Part shown: positions 14,031 to 21,429 of the stretch, piece by piece
Layout of the letters: the number at the start of each line of letters is the position of its first letter
Position numbering within the stretch: position 1 is the stretch's first letter
DNA from: a virus
Direction: 5' to 3' (one strand)
DNA length: 25,075 bases
IMG/VR virus record: IMGVR_UViG_3300010399_000217
Coordinates: 1-25,075 of that record
Notes under the pieces: model-generated
Told to the model about the DNA's origin: nothing
The model's input: the letters and a program-made list of their open reading frames with translations, nothing else
The model's database searches: none
Translations under genes and position numbers: made by a program

Positions 14031-14546
14031 TCAGAAGACACGCTCAGGCTGCGACGTAACTTCGTCTACCTTTGCTTTCTCTTCTTCGTTCTGGTAATCC
14101 GTTTGAGGATTAAAAGGAACTAAGTTATCAACACGAACACCCTCTAGTCGAGCAGCAACTGCTTTGCCACCTCCGGGTGTTGCATGAGGGTACACTTCAA
14201 GTACGAGGGAAAGATCACTGCCATTGCCAATAAGAACCCCGTCAGCAAGGGGAGTACCATCAGCCATAGCGACAGTGGGTGGAGCGAATATGAGGGTCTT
14301 GATTTCTCCATTCCGCAGCTTGACGTCCTTCTTGGGTGGACGCTTGAAGCGCATGTAGTATCCATCTTCATCCTTCATCATGGTATTCTTCAGACCCTTG
14401 CTCTGAAGTTCACGAAGAACTTCTAGGTCTTCAGGGATCGGGTAGAGTTCGGTTGACCAATCTCCAAACTTATTCAGTCGTTGGACGTGGGTCCATCTAC
14501 CTTTACCACGTACCGTTATCCTTGTAGTCTTATCGTAATTAGCCAT
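14031..14546 (-). CDS. Single-stranded DNA-binding protein
   Basis: 171 residues from ATG 14546; a start at 14561 (176 residues) is possible and neither has a perfect ribosome-binding site. The pattern GRWTHVQRLNKFGDWSTELYP, LKNTMMKDEDGYYMRFKRP, ADGVLIGNGSDLSLVLEVY and RLEGVRVDNLVPFNP is that of the T7-like phage SSB group, an OB-fold protein with an acidic C-terminal tail (here NEEEKAKVDEVTSQPE, ending in aromatic Phe as in T7 gp2.5). Such proteins coat template strands and coordinate polymerase with primase-helicase. It overlaps the upstream small gene by 8 bases and is the last gene before the 2 kb structured RNA. Confidence 0.8.
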   Translation of the reverse strand: MANYDKTTRITVRGKGRWTHVQRLNKFGDWSTELYPIPEDLEVLRELQSKGLKNTMMKDEDGYYMRFKRPPKKDVKLRNGEIKTLIFAPPTVAMADGTPLADGVLIGNGSDLSLVLEVYPHATPGGGKAVAARLEGVRVDNLVPFNPQTDYQNEEEKAKVDEVTSQPERVF

Positions 14547-14715
14547 TCTTATTAATCTCATCCACTTCTACGACTTCAATATCGAAGGCTTCATCATAAG
14601 TCTCACGAACATAGTCGTAGGCCATCTGCTCGGCTTCGTCTTTGGTCTCCGCTTGGAAGGTCATAGCACCGCCATGACGCAGGGAATAATCAAATTCAAC
14701 GTTCCAGTCTTTCAT
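14539..14715 (-). CDS. Small acidic hypothetical protein
   Basis: 58 residues from ATG 14715, with AAGGAAG 5 bases before it; an in-frame TTG at 14733 would lie upstream of that site and is less likely. Composition is acidic (ETYDEAFDIEVVEVDEINKNG) with an alternating beta/alpha look. The N-terminal half, MKDWNVEFDYSLRHGGAMTF, predicts strands. No family recognised. It sits between polymerase and SSB, coupled to both neighbours by overlaps. Confidence 0.75.
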   Translation of the reverse strand: MKDWNVEFDYSLRHGGAMTFQAETKDEAEQMAYDYVRETYDEAFDIEVVEVDEINKNG

Positions 14716-14716
14716 A

Positions 14717-14932
14717 TTATCTTCCTTTTTCAATACTGTCTTTCAGTAATTGTGCTCTTCGAGCTTGCTCGTACATCTCTGCAAATTTAATTTGAAACTG
14801 ATGTAGTTCTTCTTCTAACTTGAGCCAACGATTATAAAAGTCTTCATTGACTTCTACTTCTGTACCCCAAGTATCCATTTCAGTAACAAAGTAATACGGG
14901 TACCACTCATCTGCATCTATTCTTATTTTAAT
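14717..14932 (-). CDS. Small hypothetical protein with apparent AUU start codon
   Basis: 71 residues. The frame is closed upstream by a TAG inside the polymerase gene and contains no ATG, GTG or TTG before residue 19. An ATT at 14932 lies 8 bases after GGAG and overlaps the polymerase stop (ATTAA), an ideal position; the product then starts MKIRIDADEWYPYYFV, a natural-looking N-terminus. The rest is a charged helix, LKLEEELHQFQIKFAEMYEQ. AUU starts are known (infC for IF3, some phage genes) and usually give low or regulated expression. Alternatively translation begins at ATG 14878 (53 residues), which lacks a ribosome-binding site. Function unknown; the stop overlaps the leader of the next gene. 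Confidence 0.65.
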   Translation of the reverse strand: MKIRIDADEWYPYYFVTEMDTWGTEVEVNEDFYNRWLKLEEELHQFQIKFAEMYEQARRAQLLKDSIEKGR

Positions 14933-16895
14933 GTGTCTTACTCCAGTTAGTAGCTATTGTATAATCTTCATCTTCGTCGTTCCAGTATGAACCAGCCATA
15001 GGACAATTCAAGTGTAATTCTTCTCCGGCCCACTTCAATGCATCGCATTGTAGTTGGGCTACCTTCAAAGCAATCGTAATATTATTTGGTGTCTCAGTCT
15101 GCCATTCATCGTGAACCAGATTGACGAGAAAGCTGTCGTAGGCGGGCAACTCAGGCGCGAATTTAATTGTCGCCTTCGCCATAACAACCTTCTCGCCATT
15201 CTGTAGAGCACCGGACATCCAAAGATGTTTACGGGCTCCTACGGTATCCCCGGGTATACGAACTTTACGGCCATCGAGACCAGTGAGGTAGCCCCTAGTT
15301 GCATCACGAGGAATAATATCCTCATGTAGTTCGGCTAACCCGGGGTATTTTTCAATCAATGCATCAATAGCTTCTTTGGCTTCTTCGACTGTACAACCCA
15401 TGATCTCGGCGATCTTACTAGGACCGCCGCCGAAGAACATCGCGTATAACGAATGCTTTGCTGCATTCCTTGTCTTACAGTACTCACCGAAGTAAGTCTT
15501 GTTGAGGGAATGAGGATCTGTGCCTTCGCTTTTCTTACCGTTGACTATTGCATATGTGAGAGTTGGGTCGTTGATAAGATGTGCAAAGACGCGTAATTGT
15601 ATAGCTTCTGCATCGACGCCTACGAGTAGACGTCCTTTAGGAGCTTGCCATAGTGATCGTAGTTCTTTTCCGTACAGACTAGGCTTGCCATCGGAAACCC
15701 TGACTGCGTTAGGTATGTTTGCAGTATTTGGGTTCTGGTGAGCCATCCGGTGGGTCCACGCACCAATAGCGTAGAACTTCCCGTGTATCCGTTGATCGGG
15801 AGTAACAAGGTTGAGCCACTCGGTAAGAGTTCGTCTTCGACTTTCCAGCAGAATTCGCTTTGCCAGAAGTCGGGAAGCCAGAGGGGCGGAGGTGGGGAGG
15901 GTATCAAGATTAGCTTCAGTGACTTTCCATCCTGTTATTCTTAATTCTTGTAAACGAGTATATAGTTCTTTGAAGCTTGTGTCAAGTGCATCATCTCGAT
16001 GCCGGTACTTCAATTTATTGTATTCTCGCTCTACGTCCTTATGAGTTTCGGTTTTCTCTACAGGTCGCCAGCCAGCTTCGTTAAGAACACTGATAATCTG
16101 TGAATGGCTGCTAGGATTGAAAGTCCTCCAAGTACAATAGCTGAAAGGAGCAGCGACAGTGAACTCAGGAATGCTTTCGCGAAGCGCCTTAGGTATGGAA
16201 GTAAGACTGATAGTACCATGTTTCGTCTCCTTCGGAGTGATCTCACGTATGAGTTTCAGTCTCGGGGGAAACGCATCAAGTATTTGTTCGTCTAAGTCTC
16301 TAAGCTCTTTTGTAACTCTTTCAAGTAAGCCTTCCGCCTTCTTAGTATTGAAGCTGAAGCCACGGTCATGGAGCTGATTAGCAACCAACTGGAAGCGATG
16401 CTCCAAGTCAATGCAGCTTGCATTGTCTGGGTTATGAATAAATTTATGGTACTTACTGTAAATGCGGAGGCAGATATCCACATCCCTGATACAATAAGTT
16501 TCGAGATCATCTGAGTATTTACTAAAGTCATAATGTTTTATCTTTTCAAATCCGAATTCAAGTCCGTAGTCTGCAATAGAGTGTCCTTTACGGGGATAGT
16601 CGGCGAGTTTACTGATTACAAGGGTGTCAGTAGATATACTAGCGATATCTTCGTGGCTGCAGCTAAGCAAATCAACAAGGACAGGCCAATCGTACCCAAG
16701 GAAATTATGACCGATAAACCTAGTAACGTGTACAAGAAAATCTCTAAAGCGTCGTAATTCATTTTCATCTTCTGTTAAATTCCTAAATATATATAATTCA
16801 TTTGTATCTATGTCACGGCAGGCTACAACCCATAGCTTAGTGGGCTTTACTAGACTGTTCGTCTCTGTGTCTATTACTATTCTCAAGTTGCTCAA
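14928..16895 (-). CDS. Family A DNA polymerase with 3'-5' exonuclease domain
   Basis: 655 residues. Exonuclease motifs: D9-T-E11 (Exo I), GHNFLGYD 63-70 (Exo II) and YCIRD 134-138 (Exo III). Polymerase motif A is GVDAEAIQLR (D428), motif B RNAAKHSLYAMFFGG (K480, Tyr484 at the position that discriminates dideoxynucleotides) and motif C VHDE 594-597, so both activities look intact. It is slightly shorter than T7 polymerase (704 residues), and I see no clear thioredoxin-binding insertion. The only possible starts are TTG codons: 16895, directly after an in-frame TGA, or 16886, which gives MRIVIDTET. Neither has a strong ribosome-binding site; overlap with the upstream small gene suggests coupling. 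It replicates the phage genome with the primase-helicase. Confidence 0.95.
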   Translation of the reverse strand: MSNLRIVIDTETNSLVKPTKLWVVACRDIDTNELYIFRNLTEDENELRRFRDFLVHVTRFIGHNFLGYDWPVLVDLLSCSHEDIASISTDTLVISKLADYPRKGHSIADYGLEFGFEKIKHYDFSKYSDDLETYCIRDVDICLRIYSKYHKFIHNPDNASCIDLEHRFQLVANQLHDRGFSFNTKKAEGLLERVTKELRDLDEQILDAFPPRLKLIREITPKETKHGTISLTSIPKALRESIPEFTVAAPFSYCTWRTFNPSSHSQIISVLNEAGWRPVEKTETHKDVEREYNKLKYRHRDDALDTSFKELYTRLQELRITGWKVTEANLDTLPTSAPLASRLLAKRILLESRRRTLTEWLNLVTPDQRIHGKFYAIGAWTHRMAHQNPNTANIPNAVRVSDGKPSLYGKELRSLWQAPKGRLLVGVDAEAIQLRVFAHLINDPTLTYAIVNGKKSEGTDPHSLNKTYFGEYCKTRNAAKHSLYAMFFGGGPSKIAEIMGCTVEEAKEAIDALIEKYPGLAELHEDIIPRDATRGYLTGLDGRKVRIPGDTVGARKHLWMSGALQNGEKVVMAKATIKFAPELPAYDSFLVNLVHDEWQTETPNNITIALKVAQLQCDALKWAGEELHLNCPMAGSYWNDEDEDYTIATNWSKTH

Positions 16896-17115
16896 TCACC
16901 GGGTCAATATAAATTAAATGGATTGGTCTCTGCCACCAATGGTTTACGGAATAAAAGTTCAACGTACGGAAGTAAGACTTCGTATGCCTTATCTGTAGTT
17001 GTAAAGGAGAACAGATTATTAAGTGCCACTTACCTAATCTTATATGGAGTAGTTTGTTGATGTCAACTATTAACTTACCATTTAACATCGTTGATATACT
17101 ATCGTTGTAGTCCAT
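16837..17115 (-). CDS. Small hypothetical protein upstream of the polymerase
   Basis: 92 residues; ATG 17115 stands 7 bases after TTAAGG. It has a short hydrophobic/basic middle (LLHIRLGKWHLIICSPLQLQ), too polar for a clear membrane helix, an aromatic patch around NHWWQRP, and a polar C-terminus. The final 59 bases overlap the polymerase in another frame. No family recognised. An excellent sigma-70-like promoter lies inside the gene, so this stretch may serve mainly as the polymerase leader. Confidence 0.6.
   Translation of the reverse strand: MDYNDSISTMLNGKLIVDINKLLHIRLGKWHLIICSPLQLQIRHTKSYFRTLNFYSVNHWWQRPIHLIYIDPVIEQLENSNRHRDEQSSKAH
17039..17066 (-). promoter_or_regulatory. Sigma-70-type promoter upstream of the polymerase gene
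   Basis: On the minus strand TTGACA (complement of 17061-17066, 6/6), a 16-base spacer, then TATAAG (complement of 17039-17044, 5/6). It lies inside a small gene about 140 bases before the polymerase start. Strong on paper for host RNA polymerase; function inferred. Confidence 0.5.
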
Positions 17116-17129
17116 TTGTATGCCTTAAC

Positions 17130-17172
17130 GCTGGCCTGTGCTTTGTACTACCGAAGGATTACACAGGCCAGC
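17130..17172 (-). other. Perfect 11-bp inverted repeat between two small genes
   Basis: GCTGGCCTGTG (17130-17140) and CACAGGCCAGC (17162-17172) flank 21 bases. It fills the spacer between a membrane-peptide gene (stop at 17178) and the next start at 17115, ending 3 bases before the TTAAGG ribosome-binding site. No T-tract, so RNase III-type processing or mRNA stabilisation is more likely than termination. Confidence 0.65.
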
Positions 17173-17177
17173 AATGG

Positions 17178-17321
17178 TTACTTGGTCGTACTGACCGAGC
17201 ACTTGTGGAAGAAAGGCAGGTCCACGCAATCAGCGTTGACCTTCGGGCCGACGACGATCACCGTGCCGATAATGACTGCAACACAGGTCGCGATGATCAG
17301 AGCGTGGGTGGGCTTATCCAT
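17178..17321 (-). CDS. 47-residue single-span membrane peptide
   Basis: Starts at ATG 17321, 7 bases after AGGAG. After MDKPTHA comes one hydrophobic helix, LIIATCVAVIIGTVIVVGP (residues 8-26), and a short polar tail with two cysteines (VNADCVDLPFFHKCSVSTTK) that could form a disulphide if periplasmic. It may be a small holin or pinholin, a superinfection-exclusion peptide or a membrane anchor; no lysis enzyme is nearby, so none is preferred. It is flanked on both sides by perfect inverted repeats. Confidence 0.75.
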   Translation of the reverse strand: MDKPTHALIIATCVAVIIGTVIVVGPKVNADCVDLPFFHKCSVSTTK

Positions 17322-17371
17322 AATACTTCTCCTGCTATGCTCTCGGACGGTATGTCCAGTATGAGCTAAAG

Positions 17372-17454
17372 GGCCTGCAGTTCCGTACTCCACTACCATT
17401 CTAGTAGGTCAACGATCGGCTGGTACGGTTAGTGCCGTTTCTCATCTGCAGGCC
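17372..17454 (-). other. tRNA-like branched element between two genes
   Basis: GGCCTGCAG (17372-17380) and CTGCAGGCC (17446-17454) form a perfect 9-bp outer stem around 65 bases. On the minus strand the interior holds two hairpins, CGGC/GCCG and CTAC/GTAG (the latter with a 7-base loop TAGAATG), giving a three-way junction. There is no T-loop or CCA, so it is not a tRNA. It occupies the spacer before the membrane-peptide gene. Confidence 0.55.
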
Positions 17455-17461
17455 ACAAAAG

Positions 17462-17623
17462 TTAGGCTACTTCTTCATCGGCGCTGTGGATCAGGGACTT
17501 CAGAACAGTCTTGTGTTCCTCAGCGGAGCCGGGGCGATTGTTATCGTCGCACCACTTCTTCGCCTCCTGAACCATGCGCATAGTCGACCAGGTTTCCTGA
17601 TCGTACCTAAGCACTTGTCCCAT
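17462..17623 (-). CDS. Small charged hypothetical protein
   Basis: 53 residues from ATG 17623. The open frame continues upstream, but those codons lie inside the preceding gene and the start MGQVLRYDQETWSTMRMVQE looks natural. The ribosome-binding site is weak (AAGAAA); the 17-base overlap with the upstream gene suggests coupling. It is a helical, charged protein ending LIHSADEEVA. No family recognised. Confidence 0.65.
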   Translation of the reverse strand: MGQVLRYDQETWSTMRMVQEAKKWCDDNNRPGSAEEHKTVLKSLIHSADEEVA

Positions 17624-17924
17624 TTTCTTGTTCTTTCTTTTCTTCAGGGATGTGCAGTATTTGCACCAAAGTATTCTGTTGCCAGAACTTCTGGCCAATA
17701 TGCCTTTCGATAACTCCCCGGATGTTGCACCGTAAGAGAACGGAAATACCTTGCTTGGATAGTAACACGTATTCGTCCAATTCGGAAGTACTTCTTCCGT
17801 TCGGAATGGAAGCAAAGACTGTTCCGAGTTTCATTCCCGGAAAGTGGTCGAAGCCTCCACCGCTGTTGCCCGACTTGGGTATGCGGACATCGTCGATGTC
17901 GATGATCTCAGCTGTGGCTTTCAT
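17607..17924 (-). CDS. Hypothetical protein
   Basis: 105 residues. The ATG overlaps the phosphatase stop (ATGA) and follows GGAGGTAAAGGT, a strong ribosome-binding site. It begins with a beta-rich segment (MKATAEIIDIDDVRIPKSG), has a Gly-rich loop, then a mixed alpha/beta domain and a Lys/Glu-rich C-terminus. I do not recognise a family. Tight coupling to the metallophosphatase suggests a shared function, though neither partner's substrate is known. Confidence 0.8.
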   Translation of the reverse strand: MKATAEIIDIDDVRIPKSGNSGGGFDHFPGMKLGTVFASIPNGRSTSELDEYVLLSKQGISVLLRCNIRGVIERHIGQKFWQQNTLVQILHIPEEKKEQENGTSA

Positions 17925-18679
17925 ACCTTTACCTCCAAGAATTCTAACGCCGTCAACTGGGTGTCGTCAAATACACCGATGACACTACGGCCAGTCTTAT
18001 AGGCCCATACGTCAAGGTTGGTACGTCCGCCGCCCTTACTACCGGGCTGCCATACGTGCGGACCATCGGAGAACTGGTGATGACCATGCACAACGTGCTT
18101 GCCTCTCCAGCCTCCGTGGTCGGCGGGATGGTATAACATCCACTGCATCTTGTGGAGCAAGTCCTCCTTCTTGGATGGGAGGTTCATGCCCCATTGAGGG
18201 ATGCCAGCGTGGACATAGACTTGCTTCTCTGCTTCGTAGTAGAGAGGCAGCGATGCCATCCATTTAACATGGTCTGATGGTACGAGGCTGTAGTAAGCGT
18301 CTCGTCTACCACGTGCGTTGTAAGTAACGGGTAGGTGTCCGTAACTGTAGAGAGTCTTATCTCCACCGTTACCGAACCACCAATCAGGATCAAGATCATG
18401 TACGATACTTTCGACAGCCATAGCTTCGTGATTGCCTTGGAGGCATATGAAACGATCTTCGATGAAGTCTTTTTGTTCCTTCATTAGACGTTCAATTATC
18501 TTATTACTGTCGGGTCCTCGGTCGATGTAATCGCCTAAGGTAATAATCGTATAGTCATACGGCTCGTTGCCGTGTTTACTCATTGGAGAATTATCATCTA
18601 CGTGATCATGAATTCTCTCAATGGCTTTGTCAAGTAAGTCGTAGCGCCCGTGTAGGTCGCCTATTACATAATATTTCAT
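17921..18679 (-). CDS. Calcineurin-like serine/threonine metallophosphatase
   Basis: 252 residues with the full PPP-type metal centre: GDLHG 7-11, GDYIDRG 49-55, GNHE 82-85, VHAG 156-159 and HGH 198-200. It is close in length and layout to lambda protein phosphatase (221 residues) and bacterial PrpA/PrpB. Such enzymes use two metal ions to remove phosphate from Ser/Thr/Tyr residues; in phages they may reset host signalling or act on nucleotides. The start ATG follows AAGGGATAAACC. The downstream hypothetical gene is coupled by ATGA. No kinase is visible in the window. Substrate unknown; all catalytic residues appear present. Confidence 0.9.
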   Translation of the reverse strand: MKYYVIGDLHGRYDLLDKAIERIHDHVDDNSPMSKHGNEPYDYTIITLGDYIDRGPDSNKIIERLMKEQKDFIEDRFICLQGNHEAMAVESIVHDLDPDWWFGNGGDKTLYSYGHLPVTYNARGRRDAYYSLVPSDHVKWMASLPLYYEAEKQVYVHAGIPQWGMNLPSKKEDLLHKMQWMLYHPADHGGWRGKHVVHGHHQFSDGPHVWQPGSKGGGRTNLDVWAYKTGRSVIGVFDDTQLTALEFLEVKV

Positions 18680-18733
18680 TGGTTTATCCCTTCTAGATAG
18701 GCCCTAGGATTGAATTAGAAGGCCACTGGTGCG

Positions 18734-19003
18734 TTATTTCTTCTTCTTGGTAGTACCAGTGCGGCGATTGGGCCGTAGGTAAAGTTCGTCTTTGTATTTC
18801 TTCTCGCCAAACAGGTCCATCTGAGGAGGAAATTCCTTGTCTGGGTAAACCTCTACGATCTTGGTGTACTTCCTTCGAATGTCGTACATAGTCTGCCGAG
18901 GTATGTCGAGTTCGAAGCAAAGTTTCTTAGGATGTTCTCCAGCAACCAGTCGTTTAGCGATCTGGCGCTTGACTTCGAATGTCAACTTCGGATTGATTGT
19001 CAT
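18734..19003 (-). CDS. Small helix-turn-helix protein
   Basis: 89 residues from ATG 19003, 8 bases after GGGAG and overlapping the upstream stop (TGATG). Residues about 6-45 (LTFEVKRQIAKRLVAGEH, then LCFELDIPRQTMYDIRRKY) have the length and hydrophobic spacing of a homeodomain-like/resolvase-type helix-turn-helix, with recognition helix near PRQTMYDIRRKY. The C-terminus is basic (RPNRRTGTTKKKK). It could be a transcriptional regulator of phage or host promoters, or a terminase-small-subunit-like DNA-binding protein; the context of replication genes favours regulation. No dimerisation domain is visible. Confidence 0.75.
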   Translation of the reverse strand: MTINPKLTFEVKRQIAKRLVAGEHPKKLCFELDIPRQTMYDIRRKYTKIVEVYPDKEFPPQMDLFGEKKYKDELYLRPNRRTGTTKKKK

Positions 19004-19176
19004 CACTCGGGCTCCCGAGCTTCGAAGTTGTCCTTCTGAAACGGAGAGGCTCTTAAGCCTTTCTCCATCTGGGAGGGCTTTTGGTGACCCACCCTGTACT
19101 GTTCAAGGGGTACGACTTCGGTCCAAGTCTGCCCGTGAACTTCCTTCTTGACCAACACCTCGATTACCTTCGGCAT
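19003..19176 (-). CDS. Small hypothetical protein overlapping the UDG tail
   Basis: 57 residues, MPKVIEVLVKKEVHGQTWTE onward. The ATG at 19176 has an excellent site, GGAGG with 7-base spacing, although it lies inside the C-terminal coding part of the uracil-DNA glycosylase gene (74-base overlap). The stop overlaps the next ATG (TGATG), so the chain UDG - this gene - helix-turn-helix gene is coupled. It has a beta-rich N-terminus and a polar C-terminus, with no known family. A UDG-inhibitor or partner role cannot be shown. Confidence 0.7.
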   Translation of the reverse strand: MPKVIEVLVKKEVHGQTWTEVVPLEQYRVGHQKPSQMEKGLRASPFQKDNFEAREPE

Positions 19177-19843
19177 CGTCGAGCCTCCAGTTGATTGGTT
19201 GTCTGCCTAAGTCAACTAACTTATCGTTGATGGTTGTGAATATACGCGACCCGATGAATGGATTTCGAGAGTTGGACCCGCCTCGAGGTGAGGGATGTGA
19301 TGTGGTGACCACCGATGACTTCGTGACATCGACACAGTCGATATAACGTTTGGCCACCGAGCCGAGAAAGACAAAAACGATCCCGCCTGTGTTGGACAAT
19401 ACCTCAAGAACTTCACGTGTAAGGAAGCTGTATTCGTCCCAGTCATGGCTAAGTGATGCATTTGCTTTACAACTTGGGATAGCGTTCCAGAGAAGTACGC
19501 CTTGGTCTGCCCATTTATGTAGATCTCCGCTCGGGGGATCGGGATAGTGTGTATCCGACGAATATTCTTTAAAGATCTGTTGTAACGTCTTCGGGTAATC
19601 CTCCGCTTTAATGTAATCTGGGATAGAGAACGCGAGACCGGTAGCCATTTCTTTGTCCGGATAAGGGTCTTGACCGACAATGACAACGCGGACATCTTCA
19701 GGCTTGAGTTGTTGAAGACTCCTGAATAAATCAGACCGTTTAGGATTGTAAACATGACCCGCCTTCTCCATGTCTTTGAGTCGTTCGTTACAGACCTGCC
19801 ATTCGCCGGTCTGCCAATACTTAAGTTTCCAAGGATAAATCAT
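19103..19843 (-). CDS. ung: Uracil-DNA glycosylase, family 1
   Basis: 246 residues. Signature motifs: GQDPYP 57-62 with catalytic Asp59, GVLLWN 115-120, and HPSPRG 183-188 with catalytic His183 and the DNA-intercalation loop. The fold ends, as usual, at PINWRL (216-221); about 25 further residues (GNRGVGQEGSSRADLDRSRT) form an unusual polar tail whose codons are shared with a small downstream gene. The enzyme removes uracil from DNA, repairing dUTP misincorporation or cytosine deamination, so this phage presumably does not use uracil-DNA. The ATG overlaps the primase-helicase stop (ATGA), coupling repair to replication. UDG is uncommon in podovirus genomes. Confidence 0.93.
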   Translation of the reverse strand: MIYPWKLKYWQTGEWQVCNERLKDMEKAGHVYNPKRSDLFRSLQQLKPEDVRVVIVGQDPYPDKEMATGLAFSIPDYIKAEDYPKTLQQIFKEYSSDTHYPDPPSGDLHKWADQGVLLWNAIPSCKANASLSHDWDEYSFLTREVLEVLSNTGGIVFVFLGSVAKRYIDCVDVTKSSVVTTSHPSPRGGSNSRNPFIGSRIFTTINDKLVDLGRQPINWRLDDAEGNRGVGQEGSSRADLDRSRTP

Positions 19844-21429
19844 GCTGCTAGTATCGCTTTCGTTATATTATCGTTAGCCATCTCAGGTATGATGCCGAGA
19901 TCCTCAGATAAAGTATATGTAATAGGATCAAATAGTAAATCTCCGGCCGGTCCAGTGCGACCGCAGTACCGGTTCTTCGCTACCATAAGGTGCGTCGTAC
20001 GCCTTATGATAGGGTCGAGGCTCTTAATGTCGCGCGAAAGGTCAATCCTGATGTCCGCGATCTTCGATATGTTCCTTGAACCTCGCGTTAGACCATCATC
20101 GTTGACATGACTGACGATGATTAACGCGAAGTCCAACTCCTTTACCATCATCTCTAGTCTGGTCGAGAGATAGTCTAGTGCTCGCCGCTCGCTCTCTCCG
20201 AGTAAGCCGCTAACGACCATAGTAATGTGGTCAAGAAGAATATAACGGCAGTTACGGGCAGTAACGAGATACCGTATTGTGTCCAGAATACTCTCTGGAT
20301 CGTCAGAACCAAAATGACTGTAAATGTGCAGTCGATCATCTTCGCGTACAACCGCTTGGACAGCAGCGTACGCTTCATCATCGGATACACCACAGTCTGG
20401 TAGGTGGACTGGTCGTTGGAGATGTATTCCCGCCAAAGCCTGGAGGTGGCGTTTCTTGTTCTCTTCCAGGTATATAGCGCCGACCGCCTCGTTGGTGCTC
20501 GTAAGGAGGTTATGCTCAATAGCATGGAGTAGCTCCGTTTTCCCGACGCCCTCTTGGGCCGTCACTAACACGGACTCACCGGTCCGAATTCCATACGTCA
20601 TATAGTTCAATGTAGGAAACGGGTATGGTGTACCAAACTTCGGCTTCTCTTTGAGTATCTTTTCGAAGTCAGACCAAGAGGATACCACCGTCTCCGGACA
20701 GTACCTCTTGGCTGATTGGAATAGCCGGTCGAGTTCTACTCCTTCGCCGGCTCGAAGGTAGTCGTTGGCGTCCTTGCGGGTGCCACCAGGAAACTTGATG
20801 GAATAGACTTTGTTGAAGTCGAAGAGGCTAGCAATATCAGCCGCCGCTTCCCTTCCCGGCCCATCTCCGTCAAGTGCGAGGTAGATCCGTTCAAATGAGT
20901 TAAGCCAGGATCGATCGTTTGCAGCGTCCAGCTTCCCAGAACTGCTGCTCCGAACAGATACACAAGGAAGACGGAGAACCTGATATAGGGAAAGTGCATC
21001 GAGTTCGCCCTCCGTGATGACAACAGATCGTCCACCGGTGAACTTGTCTCGGCCATACAAACCTCCTTTTGACATGTCGCCTACAGAGTAGAACCCCTTA
21101 GGTAAGGTTCTGACTTTCATAGCTCCATTAGGCCAAGGAAATCCTATGGCTACCGGCTTACCAGTATTGTCGATCTTGGTCTTAGTATCGTAAAACCGGA
21201 AGGTTTCTTTATCGATGCCTCTGTATGGTAGGTACTCATAAGTAAAAGTATCTTCAATCAAGAATGGTTCTTTCTCCCTCTTGGCGGGGATGTGAGTATT
21301 GCAACTAAAGCAATGACTGTGGCCGTCAGCGTATACACACCGAGCGTCAGAAGAACCACAGTCATCACAACTTATGTGCTGTTCAACGATCACCTCGCTG
21401 GGCAGCTTCGAATGTTCTCGTGTATTCAT
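19840..21429 (-). CDS. Bifunctional primase-helicase (T7 gp4-like)
   Basis: 529 residues. The N-terminal zinc finger has C21/C24 and C40/C43. The TOPRIM primase core shows TEGELDALSL (E140) and LALDGDG (D187, D189). The RecA-like helicase carries Walker A QEGVGKTE (292-299), Walker B ILLDH (397-401), an H4-type strand HVNDDGLTRGSRNISKIADI (441-460) and a candidate arginine finger in AKNRYCGRTG. It should unwind the fork as a ring and lay primers for the family A polymerase. Zinc finger to helicase in one chain matches T7 gp4 (566 residues). The ATG lies inside the end of the upstream gene (47-base overlap), without a strong ribosome-binding site. Confidence 0.95.
   Translation of the reverse strand: MNTREHSKLPSEVIVEQHISCDDCGSSDARCVYADGHSHCFSCNTHIPAKREKEPFLIEDTFTYEYLPYRGIDKETFRFYDTKTKIDNTGKPVAIGFPWPNGAMKVRTLPKGFYSVGDMSKGGLYGRDKFTGGRSVVITEGELDALSLYQVLRLPCVSVRSSSSGKLDAANDRSWLNSFERIYLALDGDGPGREAAADIASLFDFNKVYSIKFPGGTRKDANDYLRAGEGVELDRLFQSAKRYCPETVVSSWSDFEKILKEKPKFGTPYPFPTLNYMTYGIRTGESVLVTAQEGVGKTELLHAIEHNLLTSTNEAVGAIYLEENKKRHLQALAGIHLQRPVHLPDCGVSDDEAYAAVQAVVREDDRLHIYSHFGSDDPESILDTIRYLVTARNCRYILLDHITMVVSGLLGESERRALDYLSTRLEMMVKELDFALIIVSHVNDDGLTRGSRNISKIADIRIDLSRDIKSLDPIIRRTTHLMVAKNRYCGRTGPAGDLLFDPITYTLSEDLGIIPEMANDNITKAILAA

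Noticed and set aside
17372-17454. tRNA gene in the branched element
   Set aside because: The outer stem has 9 pairs, there is no T-loop or D-loop signature and only two inner hairpins.
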